DNA from: Myxococcales bacterium
GTDB taxonomy: Bacteria; Myxococcota_A; Polyangia; Polyangiales; Polyangiaceae
DNA: 44,572 nt
NCBI GenBank assembly: GCA_009692485.1
Contig: SHZB01000006.1
Span: forward strand, 1 to 44,572
Direction of reading: 5' to 3'
This document shows positions 34,785 through 42,343 of the stretch, piece after piece. The notes under the pieces are model-generated. The model searched no databases and had not been told where the DNA came from. It was given only the letters and a program-made list of their open reading frames with translations. Numbering within the stretch: the first letter of the stretch is position 1; every line of letters starts with the position of its first letter. The position numbers were made by a program, and so were the translations under genes.

Positions 34785-35684
34785 GTGACGAATTTCGACG
34801 AAAAGACGCGGATCACCCAGGTTACTCGGCCTGCGGTGGATGAGAGCGGCGCTCTGCGGACCGACTGTCTCGTCGTGATCTACACGAAAGAGCCGACGCT
34901 GCTTGGCAAGCGATTCGTGCTCGAGTCGAGCCCGCTGCGCATCGGGCGCGGGACCGATAACCACATCGTGCTCGACAGCGACTCGGTCTCGCGCCGGCAC
35001 GCGAGCTTCACGCTTGCGGACGGAGCGTGGAAGGTCGCGGACGAGGGCAGCACGAATGGTACGTACTCCAATGACGTGCAGGTGACGAACGGCGCCATCG
35101 TGCGTAACGGCGACCGCATCAAGATCGGCGCGACGATCTTCAAGTTCTTGTCCGGCGCCGACGTCGAGTCGCAATACCACGAAGAGATTTACCGGCTCAC
35201 GATCGTGGATGGGCTCACGCAGATCCACAACAAGCGCTACCTCCACGAAGCGCTCGAGCGGGAGCTCATCCGCGCGCGTCGGCACGGCCGCTCGCTCGCA
35301 GTGATGATGTTCGACCTCGACCATTTCAAGCGCGTCAACGATACGCATGGGCACCTCGCGGGCGACTTCGTGTTGAAAGAGGTCGCCGGTCTCGTGCAGG
35401 GGCGGATTCGGCGCGACGAGGTGTTCGCGCGCTATGGCGGCGAAGAGTTTTGCATCGTGCTTCCCGAGTCCTTGCTCGATGGCGCGGCGGAGCTGGGCGA
35501 ACGGTTGCGCGAAGAGATCGAAGGCCACACCTTCGTGTTCCAGACCGACCGCATCGTGGTCACGGTCAGCGTCGGATGCGCCGTGCTCGCGGACGAAGAT
35601 CGCAACGCCGCGGAGCTGCTAAAGCGCGCCGACGAGCGGCTGTACCAAGCGAAGAATTCCGGCCGCAACCGCGTCTGCGCATGA
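34785..35684 (+). CDS. FHA-GGDEF diguanylate cyclase, first gene of lux-like operon
   Basis: About 299 residues with the same plan as the protein encoded at 29081: an FHA domain (IGRGTDNH, VSRRHASF, GSTNGTYSND, about 45-120) and a GGDEF domain with FDLDHFKRVNDTHGHLAGDF and GGEEF at 218-222. The position of the inhibitory I-site reads RRDE (209-212), so the final Asp is Glu and product inhibition may be weakened. GTG 34785 (VTNFDEKTRITQ) is used; GTG 34773 is an alternative. Its stop overlaps the aminotransferase start by 4 nt (ATGA, 35681-35684), so the cyclase is translationally coupled to an acyl-modifying enzyme set, an unusual neighbourhood. FHA predicts docking to a phosphothreonine protein. 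Confidence 0.9.
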   Translation: MTNFDEKTRITQVTRPAVDESGALRTDCLVVIYTKEPTLLGKRFVLESSPLRIGRGTDNHIVLDSDSVSRRHASFTLADGAWKVADEGSTNGTYSNDVQVTNGAIVRNGDRIKIGATIFKFLSGADVESQYHEEIYRLTIVDGLTQIHNKRYLHEALERELIRARRHGRSLAVMMFDLDHFKRVNDTHGHLAGDFVLKEVAGLVQGRIRRDEVFARYGGEEFCIVLPESLLDGAAELGERLREEIEGHTFVFQTDRIVVTVSVGCAVLADEDRNAAELLKRADERLYQAKNSGRNRVCA

Positions 35685-37000
35685 CCGTGGGCGCGGCGGG
35701 GATTGCGCCGAGCGTGCCCGGACGCGTATCGCTCGAGCTCGGCGCGCGTGCGAACGAGGTCGAGTGTCCGGCGTTCGCGCAGCGCCGAAATGTGCGGCCT
35801 GGGGCGGATGCGGGCGACACGGCGCCGATCGTGCTCGCGCGCGGCGAGGGCGCGACGGTCGAGGACGTCGACGGCATTCGCTATGTGGATCTTGCGGCGG
35901 GATTCGGCGCGGCGCTGCTCGGGCACGCGCATCCGGCGATCGTGCGCGCGATCACCGAGCAGTCCGGCCGGCTCATTCAAGGGCTGGGCGATGTGTACGC
36001 GAGCGACGTGAAGGTGGCGCTGCTCGAGCGGCTTGCGCGGCTGCATCCGAGCACGGGCGCGCAGGTGCTGTTGGCGCAGAGCGGCGGGGACGCGATCGCC
36101 GCGGCCATGAAGACGGCGACGCTCGCGACGGGGCGGCACGGGTTCGTCGCGTTCGACGGGGCCTATCACGGGCTCGGGTATGCGCCGCTCGCCGCCTGCG
36201 GATTTCAGCGCGGGTTTCGCGAACCGTTCGCGCCGCAGCTCAGCCAGCTCGTGAGCTTCGCGCCGTATCCGGGGCTGCGTGGCGCCACGATGGCGGTGTC
36301 GCTCGAGCTCGTCGATGACTTGCTGCGCGCCTCGCCGACGGCAGCGATCTTGGTCGAGCCGGTGCTCGGTCGCGGCGGATGCGTCGTGCCCGAGGCTGGG
36401 TTTTTGCGGCAGCTGTGTCGGCTCGCTCATGATCGCGGCGCGCTCGTGATCGCCGATGAAATCTGGACGGGCCTCGGCCGCGCGGGCAGCTCGCTCGTGA
36501 GTGTGGACGAGGGCGCGAGCCCGGACATCGTGTGCCTCGGCAAGGGACTGGGCGGCGGCGTGTCGATCGCGGCGGTGGTGGCCACGCGCGCGGCCATGCA
36601 TGGGTGGAGTCGCGGCGAGACGATCCATACCTCGACACATGCAGGCTCTCCGCTCGCGTGTGCCGCAGCCCTCGCGACGCTCGATGTGCTCGACGCCGAC
36701 GGACTCGTGGCCCGCTCGCGACAGCTGGGGATGGAGGCGGTCGCGAGCTTCCGCGCGAGCCTCGCCGGCAGCTCCGAAGTGCGGGACGTGCGGGGCCGCG
36801 GTCTGATGATCGGCATCGAGCTCGACGGTGCGGCGCGCGCGATGACGTGTACGCGCGAGCTGCTGCGGCGCGGTTTCTTGGTGCTCTCGGGGGGTATCGC
36901 GGGCGACACGCTGGTGTTGACGCCACCGCTCACGATCGACACGGCGGCGCTGTGCTCGCTTGGCCCGGCGCTCGCGGAGGTGCTCGCGGCGTGTCGCTAG
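35681..37000 (+). CDS. class III PLP aminotransferase
   Basis: A 439-residue enzyme of the fold type I class III group (ornithine/GABA/omega-amino transaminases), which moves amino groups between primary amines and aldehydes or keto acids. Visible are EDVDGIRYVDLAAGFGAALL, GHAHPAIVRAI, the PLP phosphate motif QSGGDAIAAAMK, FDGAYHGLGYAPL, the cofactor Asp259 in IADEIWTGLGRAG and Lys288 in CLGKGLGGGVS, which should form the Schiff base. The start is ATG 35681, overlapping the cyclase stop; the open frame before it is a shadow of the cyclase. The stop overlaps the luxE start by 10 nt. With LuxE and LuxC alongside, the natural guess is that it converts a long-chain aldehyde to an amine, or the reverse. 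Confidence 0.9.
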   Translation: MTVGAAGIAPSVPGRVSLELGARANEVECPAFAQRRNVRPGADAGDTAPIVLARGEGATVEDVDGIRYVDLAAGFGAALLGHAHPAIVRAITEQSGRLIQGLGDVYASDVKVALLERLARLHPSTGAQVLLAQSGGDAIAAAMKTATLATGRHGFVAFDGAYHGLGYAPLAACGFQRGFREPFAPQLSQLVSFAPYPGLRGATMAVSLELVDDLLRASPTAAILVEPVLGRGGCVVPEAGFLRQLCRLAHDRGALVIADEIWTGLGRAGSSLVSVDEGASPDIVCLGKGLGGGVSIAAVVATRAAMHGWSRGETIHTSTHAGSPLACAAALATLDVLDADGLVARSRQLGMEAVASFRASLAGSSEVRDVRGRGLMIGIELDGAARAMTCTRELLRRGFLVLSGGIAGDTLVLTPPLTIDTAALCSLGPALAEVLAACR

Positions 37001-38118
37001 TCGCGGAGAGCGAGGCGCTGCATGGCCGGGTCGTGCGGTTCATCGCGGGCTCGGGTGCGGGCCTTCGGACCGAGGGCTTCGACGAGCTCGCGGTGGCGGT
37101 GGCGCAATACCAGGCGCGGCACGCTGCGGCGGTGGCGCGTGCCTTCGCGGCGGCGGGGACGGATGCGGCAGAGATCACAAAAGCCGCGGAAATTCCGGCA
37201 ATTCCGACGGATGCGTTTCGACTTCGCCGCATCGCCGCGCATCCACCGGAGCTCGACGAACGGGTGTTTCTGAGCAGCGGCACGACCCTCGCCGAGCGTG
37301 GCAAGCATGCGCTGCGAACGACGGCGACCTACCGTGTCGCGGCGCTGAGCTGGGCCGAGCGGCTGCTGTTTCCGGGCCGCACGGCGGACACGAGGTTCGC
37401 GATCGTGGCGCTGCTCGCCGACGAGACGCACGCGCCCGAGTCGTCCTTGAGCTTCATGGTCGCGCGCTTCGCGGAGGCAGTCGGCACGGCGAGCTGGCAC
37501 TGGGACGGGGTGGGCCTCGATGTCGAGGGCGTGCGGCGCGCGGTCGCGGCGGCGGCGCGGGCTCAGCGACCGGTGCTGCTCGCGGGGACGGCGTTCGCGT
37601 TCGTGCACCTGGTGGATGCGCGGTGCGAGCTAGTGCTTCCGCCGGGCAGCGTCGTGATGAACACCGGCGGTCACAAGGGTCGCTCGCGGCAGCTCGATGC
37701 GGCTGAGCTTCGGCGCGCGATCGCGGCCGTCACCGAGATGCCGGAAGTGCGCGTCGTCGGGGAGTACGGCATGACCGAGCTGTCGAGCCAGCTCTACCAG
37801 GCGGGGCTCGCGCACGCGCTCGGCTGGCGTGAGGCGCCGAGCTCATCGACGGCGTACTACGCGCCACCGTGGCTGCGCGTGACCGCGGTCGATGCCGTGA
37901 CCTTCGCGCCGGTCGTGCGCGGCGAAGAGGGGCTCGCGCGCTTCGTCGATCTCGCCAACGTCGACTCGGCCGTCGCGATCCTCACGGCCGATCGCATCGT
38001 GGAGCTCGAAGATGGCGGCATCGAGCTGCGCGGTCGCCAAGCGGGAGCGACGCCGCGAGGTTGCTCGCTCGCGCTCGAACCGTGGCTCGACCAAGAGGCG
38101 GAGCGGCGTGGAGGCTAA
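36991..38118 (+). CDS. luxE: LuxE-like acyl-protein synthetase
   Basis: A 375-residue member of the LuxE/acyl-protein synthetase family, which activates fatty acids with ATP and passes the acyl group through an enzyme cysteine to the LuxC reductase. Key parts are the nucleotide loop FLSSGTTLAERGKH (93-106), NTGGHKGRSRQL (224-235), GEYGMTELSSQLYQ (257-270) and the C-terminal PRGCSLALEPWL, whose Cys358 occupies the position of the acyl-accepting Cys of known LuxE. GTG 36991 overlaps the aminotransferase end by 10 nt. The N-terminal part before about residue 60 is less conserved. The final codons (CGT GGA GGC TAA) lie in the first copy of the repeat that also supplies the luxC start. Confidence 0.88.
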   Translation: MSLVAESEALHGRVVRFIAGSGAGLRTEGFDELAVAVAQYQARHAAAVARAFAAAGTDAAEITKAAEIPAIPTDAFRLRRIAAHPPELDERVFLSSGTTLAERGKHALRTTATYRVAALSWAERLLFPGRTADTRFAIVALLADETHAPESSLSFMVARFAEAVGTASWHWDGVGLDVEGVRRAVAAAARAQRPVLLAGTAFAFVHLVDARCELVLPPGSVVMNTGGHKGRSRQLDAAELRRAIAAVTEMPEVRVVGEYGMTELSSQLYQAGLAHALGWREAPSSSTAYYAPPWLRVTAVDAVTFAPVVRGEEGLARFVDLANVDSAVAILTADRIVELEDGGIELRGRQAGATPRGCSLALEPWLDQEAERRGG

Positions 38119-38203
38119 CTCGTACGACGAGCGTGGCTCGACGATGAGGCAAAGCGGCGTGGAGGCTAACTCGTACGACGAGCGGGAGCAGCGTGGAGGC
38201 TAA
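38108..38203 (+). CDS. possible 31-residue linking ORF between luxE and luxC
   Basis: GTG 38108 overlaps the luxE stop (38116-38118) and opens a short frame, VEANSYDERGSTMRQSGVEA and on, ending at TAA 38201-38203, which in turn overlaps the luxC GTG at 38193. It is generated entirely by the tandem repeats, so it may be an accident. If translated, it would carry ribosomes from luxE to luxC by stepwise reinitiation. There is no recognisable family and no independent evidence for a functional peptide. Confidence 0.3.
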   Translation: MEANSYDERGSTMRQSGVEANSYDEREQRGG

Positions 38204-38212
38204 CTCGTACGA
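38108..38212. repeat. triplicated stop/start junction between luxE and luxC
   Basis: The 20-bp core GTGGAGGCTAACTCGTACGA is perfectly repeated at 38108, 38159 and 38193. Each copy contains a GTG and, 8 nt on, a TAA in another frame. Copy offsets are 51 bp (in frame) and 34 bp (out of frame). Confidence 0.95.
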
Positions 38213-39410
38213 ACAGCGCGAGCGGCGTGTGCGGCGCGTGCTCGCCGTGGGTCGTGAGCTTGCTTGCCCGGCGACGCGGCTCGGGCAGCGCGCGCGGGTG
38301 GAGCTGTTACGGACGAGCGGACTCTCGCCGGCGGGGCTCGAGCTTGCCCTCGGCGAGCACCTCGAGACGGACGCGTCGGATGCAGAAATGGCCGCATTTA
38401 TCGGGCGATCCGGCGTCGCAGAGCGGTGTCACGTCGTCCTCGCGGCGAACGTGTGTACGGCGGCGCTGCGGGCGGTCGCGTTCGCGTTTGCGACGGCACC
38501 GCGGGTGTTGCTGCGGCCCTCACGACGCGATCCGGCGCTCGCGCGGATCCTGGCCGAGTGCCTGCCCGAGCTTCAGCTGATCGATGACCTCGCGTTTTCG
38601 GCAACGCAACTCGTGGCGAGCACTGCAAGCGGTGCAAGCGGCGCAAGCACTGCAAGCACTGCAAGCGTGGCGAGCACGAGTCACGGCGAGGAGGCGCACC
38701 TCTATGGCAGCGACGCGGCGCTCGACGCGATCGTCGCTGGGCTGCCTCGCGACCTGCGCGTCCTGCGACACGGCAGCGGCATGGGACTCGCGTTCATCGC
38801 CCGGAGCGGGGGCGCGACAGACAGCGGTGGCGACGCCGAGTCGCTCGAGCTTGCGGCAGCTTTGCTTGCCCGCGACTTGATTGTCTTCGACGGACGCGGA
38901 TGCTTGTCGCCGCGCGTCGCCCTCGTCGACGGAGCGCCCGAACGCGCGCACGCATTTGCTCGCGCCCTGGACGCTGAGCTGACACGTCGCGCCGCCACGG
39001 TTCGACGCGGGACGCTCGACGACGACGCGCGGGCCGAGCTCTCTCGCTACCGCGCGACGATGGAATGCGTGGGCACGGTGTTCGCGCGCCCCGACCACCT
39101 GCTCGCGCTCGACGACGCGCCCGAAGCCTTTCTGTTGCCGCCGGCGCATCGCACGCTCCTCGTCATGCACGCGTCCGATCGCGCCATCGACGTGCTCGGC
39201 CCGTACTTTCCGCTCGTCACGACCGTGGGCGTCTCTACGGCGGCACCGTCGAGAAACCTTCGCGAGCCCTCGTTCGCCAAGTGGTCCGACCACTTCATCG
39301 CGCGTTGCCCGCACGCCCGCATCGTCCCGCTCGGCACGATGCAGAAACCACCCTTCGACGGCCCGGTCGATCTCCGCGGCACGCGCGGCGCTAGCGGTGG
39401 CGTCGCGTAG
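38193..39410 (+). CDS. luxC: LuxC-like acyl-CoA/acyl-protein reductase
   Basis: A 405-residue NADPH-dependent fatty acyl reductase of the LuxC family (aldehyde dehydrogenase fold), which reduces acyl-LuxE or acyl-CoA to the fatty aldehyde. Landmarks are the N-terminal basic helix, VVLAANVCTAALRAVAFAFA, LLRPSRRDPALARI, DDLAFSATQL, FDGRGCLSPRVALV with the catalytic Cys237, and ECVGTVFARPDHLLALDDAP. An Ala/Ser/Thr low-complexity insert (TASGASGASTASTASVAST, about 144-163) comes from a 9-bp DNA repeat. The protein is somewhat shorter than the roughly 480 residues of marine LuxC. GTG 38193, in the third junction repeat, is the start. No luxA or luxB follows, so the aldehyde is not used for light. 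The 177 bp after it (39411-39587) hold no supported gene. Confidence 0.88.
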   Translation: MEANSYEQRERRVRRVLAVGRELACPATRLGQRARVELLRTSGLSPAGLELALGEHLETDASDAEMAAFIGRSGVAERCHVVLAANVCTAALRAVAFAFATAPRVLLRPSRRDPALARILAECLPELQLIDDLAFSATQLVASTASGASGASTASTASVASTSHGEEAHLYGSDAALDAIVAGLPRDLRVLRHGSGMGLAFIARSGGATDSGGDAESLELAAALLARDLIVFDGRGCLSPRVALVDGAPERAHAFARALDAELTRRAATVRRGTLDDDARAELSRYRATMECVGTVFARPDHLLALDDAPEAFLLPPAHRTLLVMHASDRAIDVLGPYFPLVTTVGVSTAAPSRNLREPSFAKWSDHFIARCPHARIVPLGTMQKPPFDGPVDLRGTRGASGGVA

Positions 39411-39587
39411 GGATACCGTCGACGTTTGTGGGCGAGCTTCTCGGACTCTTCGTGCACGCGGGATGGGAAGTCGCACGCGCGGAGGTGAGCCGCAGCCCTG
39501 CTGAGTCTGCGAGGAACCAGCTTCGCGCGCAGGTGTGCCTTCGGGTCGTGGAAGAATGCAACTACAACGGCCGGGCACCTGCGCGCC

Positions 39588-40160
39588 CTAGCGCATCATC
39601 ATTTCGACAATTTCCCAGAACATGTCGCCGCCTGGGCCGACGAGCCAACCCACCGCGCTGCCGCCGAGCAACGCGACGACGACGATCACGATGCGAATCG
39701 GGGCCGCTGGGGCCTTGCGCTGCCGGAGGCCGACCGGATTTCTGCGCAAGAGGCGCTTGCCAAGATTCAACGCGAGCGGACTGTCGGGTGCCATCCCGAG
39801 CAGGCCCGCCACGGCGCGGATCCCCAGCAAGTTGATGTTGGTGTCGTCGCCGCCGTCCTGACTTTCTTTCAGCGCGACGGCGTAGATGAGCGCGAGCCGC
39901 GGCGGCAACCCGGCGGCGTCTTCGAAGGAGCCGAGTCGCTCGAGCACCTTGGCCCACTCTGCGCGCACCACGAGCGCCTCGAGATCTTCGAGCCGCGGCA
40001 GCCCGGCGCGCGAGGCCGCCGTGCCGGTCGATCCGGCGGATGCCGATGACGCCGATGATGCCGATGATGCAGAGCTGGTGGGCTTGGGCGCACGCGATGG
40101 CGAGCCGCCGGCGAGAAGTTCATCGAGGGCCGACGCTTCCTCGGGTGTTCCTTGCTGCAT
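39588..40160 (-). CDS. hypothetical single-pass membrane protein
   Basis: A 190-residue protein not recognised as a known family. An N-terminal Ala/Ser low-complexity segment (TSSASSASSASSASAGSTG, 28-46) comes from a GATGCCGAT-type DNA repeat. A soluble helical part follows (LEDLEALVVRAEWAKVLERL, then PRLALIYAVALKESQDGG). A transmembrane helix sits near 154-175 (PIRIVIVVVALLGGSAVGWL), with a short acidic C-terminal tail. Codon use and third-position GC fit a real gene. It is divergent from the second kinase; the 195-bp spacer between them has no other gene. Confidence 0.65.
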   Translation of the reverse strand: MQQGTPEEASALDELLAGGSPSRAPKPTSSASSASSASSASAGSTGTAASRAGLPRLEDLEALVVRAEWAKVLERLGSFEDAAGLPPRLALIYAVALKESQDGGDDTNINLLGIRAVAGLLGMAPDSPLALNLGKRLLRRNPVGLRQRKAPAAPIRIVIVVVALLGGSAVGWLVGPGGDMFWEIVEMMMR

Positions 40161-40355
40161 CGGTGTACCTTAACTTGTTTGTGAACTCCGAAAAATCACG
40201 GCTTGCTGCCCGGTGGCGGAATGTCCACCATGGCGCGGCTAGAATCTCCTCGCCCTGAGGACGATCGACCGCGGTGAAGAGACCTCGCACAGCGCTGGCT
40301 GCATCGTGAAACTGCCAGTAAAAAAGAGCGGGATTTCGAATCGCAGGCTGAGAGC

Positions 40356-42341
40356 ATGACCATGACCAGGACCGACCTTGCCGCGGCCCCGAAAGGATCT
40401 CTGATCCTGCCGGCGACGCTCGGTCGTTACCAGCTGTTCATGGAGATCGCGCGCGGTGGGATGGCCACGGTCTATCTCGCGAGAATGCTGGGCAAGGCCG
40501 GCTTCGAGCGCTTGGTCGCGGTGAAGGTCCTGCACGAGCACCTCGCGAGCGACGCCGAGTTCGTCAAGATGTTTCTCGATGAGGCGCGGATCGCGGCGCG
40601 GATTCAGCATCCGAACGTCGTCGACGTGTTCGACGTCGATGCGCTCAATGGCTCGCTCATCATCGTCATGAGCTACGTGGAGGGGGCTGCGCTCAGCCGC
40701 CTGGTGCAGGCGCCGCGCGCGGGCGTCGAACCGCTGGCCATCGGCTTCGTCCTGCGCGTGCTCCATGACGCGCTGCGCGGTCTCCACGCGGCCCATGGGT
40801 TACGCGACGGCTCCGGTCAGCTCGTCAACGTGATCCACCGCGACGTCTCGCCGCAGAACATCCTCGTCGGCGCCGACGGCGTGGCGCGCGTGACGGATTT
40901 CGGGATCGCCAAGGCCCATGGGCGCCTCTCGGAGACGCGTCACGATGTTTTGAAGGGCAAGCTTCGATACCTCGCGCCCGAGCAACTCACGCGCGCGAAG
41001 CTCGATCGGCGGGCCGACGTGTTCGCGGCCGGCGCGGTGCTTTGGGAGGCGCTCGTAGGCCGGGCGCTGCTCGATGGCGGTTCCGACGCGGAGATTGTCG
41101 GGGCCCTCTTGGCCGGGAAGTTCGAGCGCCCAAGCAAGTACCGAAGGGACATTCCACCCGCGCTCGACGCGATCGTCATGCGGGCGCTCGAGCGCGACGT
41201 GAGCCTTCGATACGCGAGCGCCGCCGAGCTTGCCGACGCCATTGACGACGCGTTCGGAACCGAGATGTACAGCGCGCGCAAGGTCGGCAGCGAAGTGGAG
41301 GCGATGGCGAGCAGCACGCTCGCGACGGCGCGCCGACATGCCCGCGACAGCTCGCAGACACCGGCGGCGCGAGCCTCGGGTGGCTGGCCAACGCCGGCGG
41401 ACGGCAACACCCTCGAGCAGGACTTGGCAGAGATCCGCGAGCACCTCCAGGACAGCGGCGTGCACGTTCGACGCAGCAGCCCGGGCGAGCGGCCCACGAT
41501 CACGCCCGCCCGCCCGAGCGCGACCGCGAGCGAAACCGCCCGCGCGAACGGATCCGATGATGCGCACGACTCCAAGTTCGAAGCCGGATCCGATGATGCA
41601 TACGACGCCAACCGCGCGACCGGATCTGATGATGCGTACGGCGCCGATGCCAGCGGGGCTCCTTCAGACGACGACACCGTTGAATCGGCGAACGACGGCG
41701 TCTTCGGTGCCGAATCCGACGACCGGGACGACGCGGCGATCGACACCGTCCTCGCAGCCGAGGGCGATGACGCTGACGACGCGGCGAGCAGGGGCGCGCG
41801 GCCGGCGGGGGCGAGCTCTCGGTCGCTGTGGCTCGCGGCGGGGGTGGCGGCGATTGCGGTGCTCGCGGGAGCGTTCGTGCTGAGCGGACAAGGCGGGCCG
41901 GGCGAAAAGGAGTTCGCAGCGAGCGTCGCGAAGCCGCCGGCTGCACCGGAGACGACCCCGGCGGCAGCGCACCCGGGCGCGACCGCGATAGCACAACGCG
42001 ACCTCGCGCGGGCAGACGCGACCGCTGGTTCTTCCGCGCAGCCGTCGGGCTCTGCGACGCCGGCGAGCTCCGCGGCGGCCGACCCTGCTCACGCGGAAGA
42101 GCCTGCCAGCGGCTCGGCGACGGCGGCGGATTCGGTGGCAACGAAGGCTGCGATGGCTGCGGCGACAACGAAGGCAGCGGCGACGACGACGGCAGCAGCA
42201 GTGGCAGTGGCAGTGGCATCAGCGGAGGCACGCAAGACCGCGCCCACCGGCGTCGCGCAACCCAAGGGTTCACGACCTCCCGCGGGTCCGCCGCAGCCGA
42301 GCGCTCCGCCACGAAAACAGTTCATTCCGCGGGGCCTTTGA
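40356..42341 (+). CDS. Ser/Thr protein kinase, membrane-anchored, HRDVSPQN type
   Basis: A 661-residue Hanks-type kinase. The ATP loop is IARGGMATVYLARM with Lys57 in LVAVKVLHEHL; the catalytic loop is VIHRDVSPQNIL (Asp163), the form frequent in myxobacteria; DFG is at 181-183, followed by KGKLRYLAPEQLT. After the kinase domain (to about 305) come a long acidic, repetitive linker with GSDDAYDAN-like units, a transmembrane helix (WLAAGVAAIAVLAGAFVL, about 495-512) and an Ala/Thr/Pro-rich extracytoplasmic tail. All catalytic residues are present. ATG 40356 or the ATG two codons later are both possible starts. The TPR-like gene follows after 2 nt, so the pair is an operon parallel to the kinase - TPR/PEGA pair at 18068-20691. 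Confidence 0.92.
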   Translation: MTMTRTDLAAAPKGSLILPATLGRYQLFMEIARGGMATVYLARMLGKAGFERLVAVKVLHEHLASDAEFVKMFLDEARIAARIQHPNVVDVFDVDALNGSLIIVMSYVEGAALSRLVQAPRAGVEPLAIGFVLRVLHDALRGLHAAHGLRDGSGQLVNVIHRDVSPQNILVGADGVARVTDFGIAKAHGRLSETRHDVLKGKLRYLAPEQLTRAKLDRRADVFAAGAVLWEALVGRALLDGGSDAEIVGALLAGKFERPSKYRRDIPPALDAIVMRALERDVSLRYASAAELADAIDDAFGTEMYSARKVGSEVEAMASSTLATARRHARDSSQTPAARASGGWPTPADGNTLEQDLAEIREHLQDSGVHVRRSSPGERPTITPARPSATASETARANGSDDAHDSKFEAGSDDAYDANRATGSDDAYGADASGAPSDDDTVESANDGVFGAESDDRDDAAIDTVLAAEGDDADDAASRGARPAGASSRSLWLAAGVAAIAVLAGAFVLSGQGGPGEKEFAASVAKPPAAPETTPAAAHPGATAIAQRDLARADATAGSSAQPSGSATPASSAAADPAHAEEPASGSATAADSVATKAAMAAATTKAAATTTAAAVAVAVASAEARKTAPTGVAQPKGSRPPAGPPQPSAPPRKQFIPRGL

Positions 42342-42343
42342 TA

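Noticed and set aside
34785-39410. A bioluminescence (lux) operon
   Set aside because: LuxC- and LuxE-like genes are present, but no luciferase luxA/luxB or flavin reductase gene is in the window, so light production is not supported.
39428-39590. Small plus-strand gene starting at GTG 39428 (MGELLGLFVHAGWEVARAEV)
   Set aside because: It has no family resemblance, no convincing ribosome binding site, and runs on antisense through the gene at 39588.
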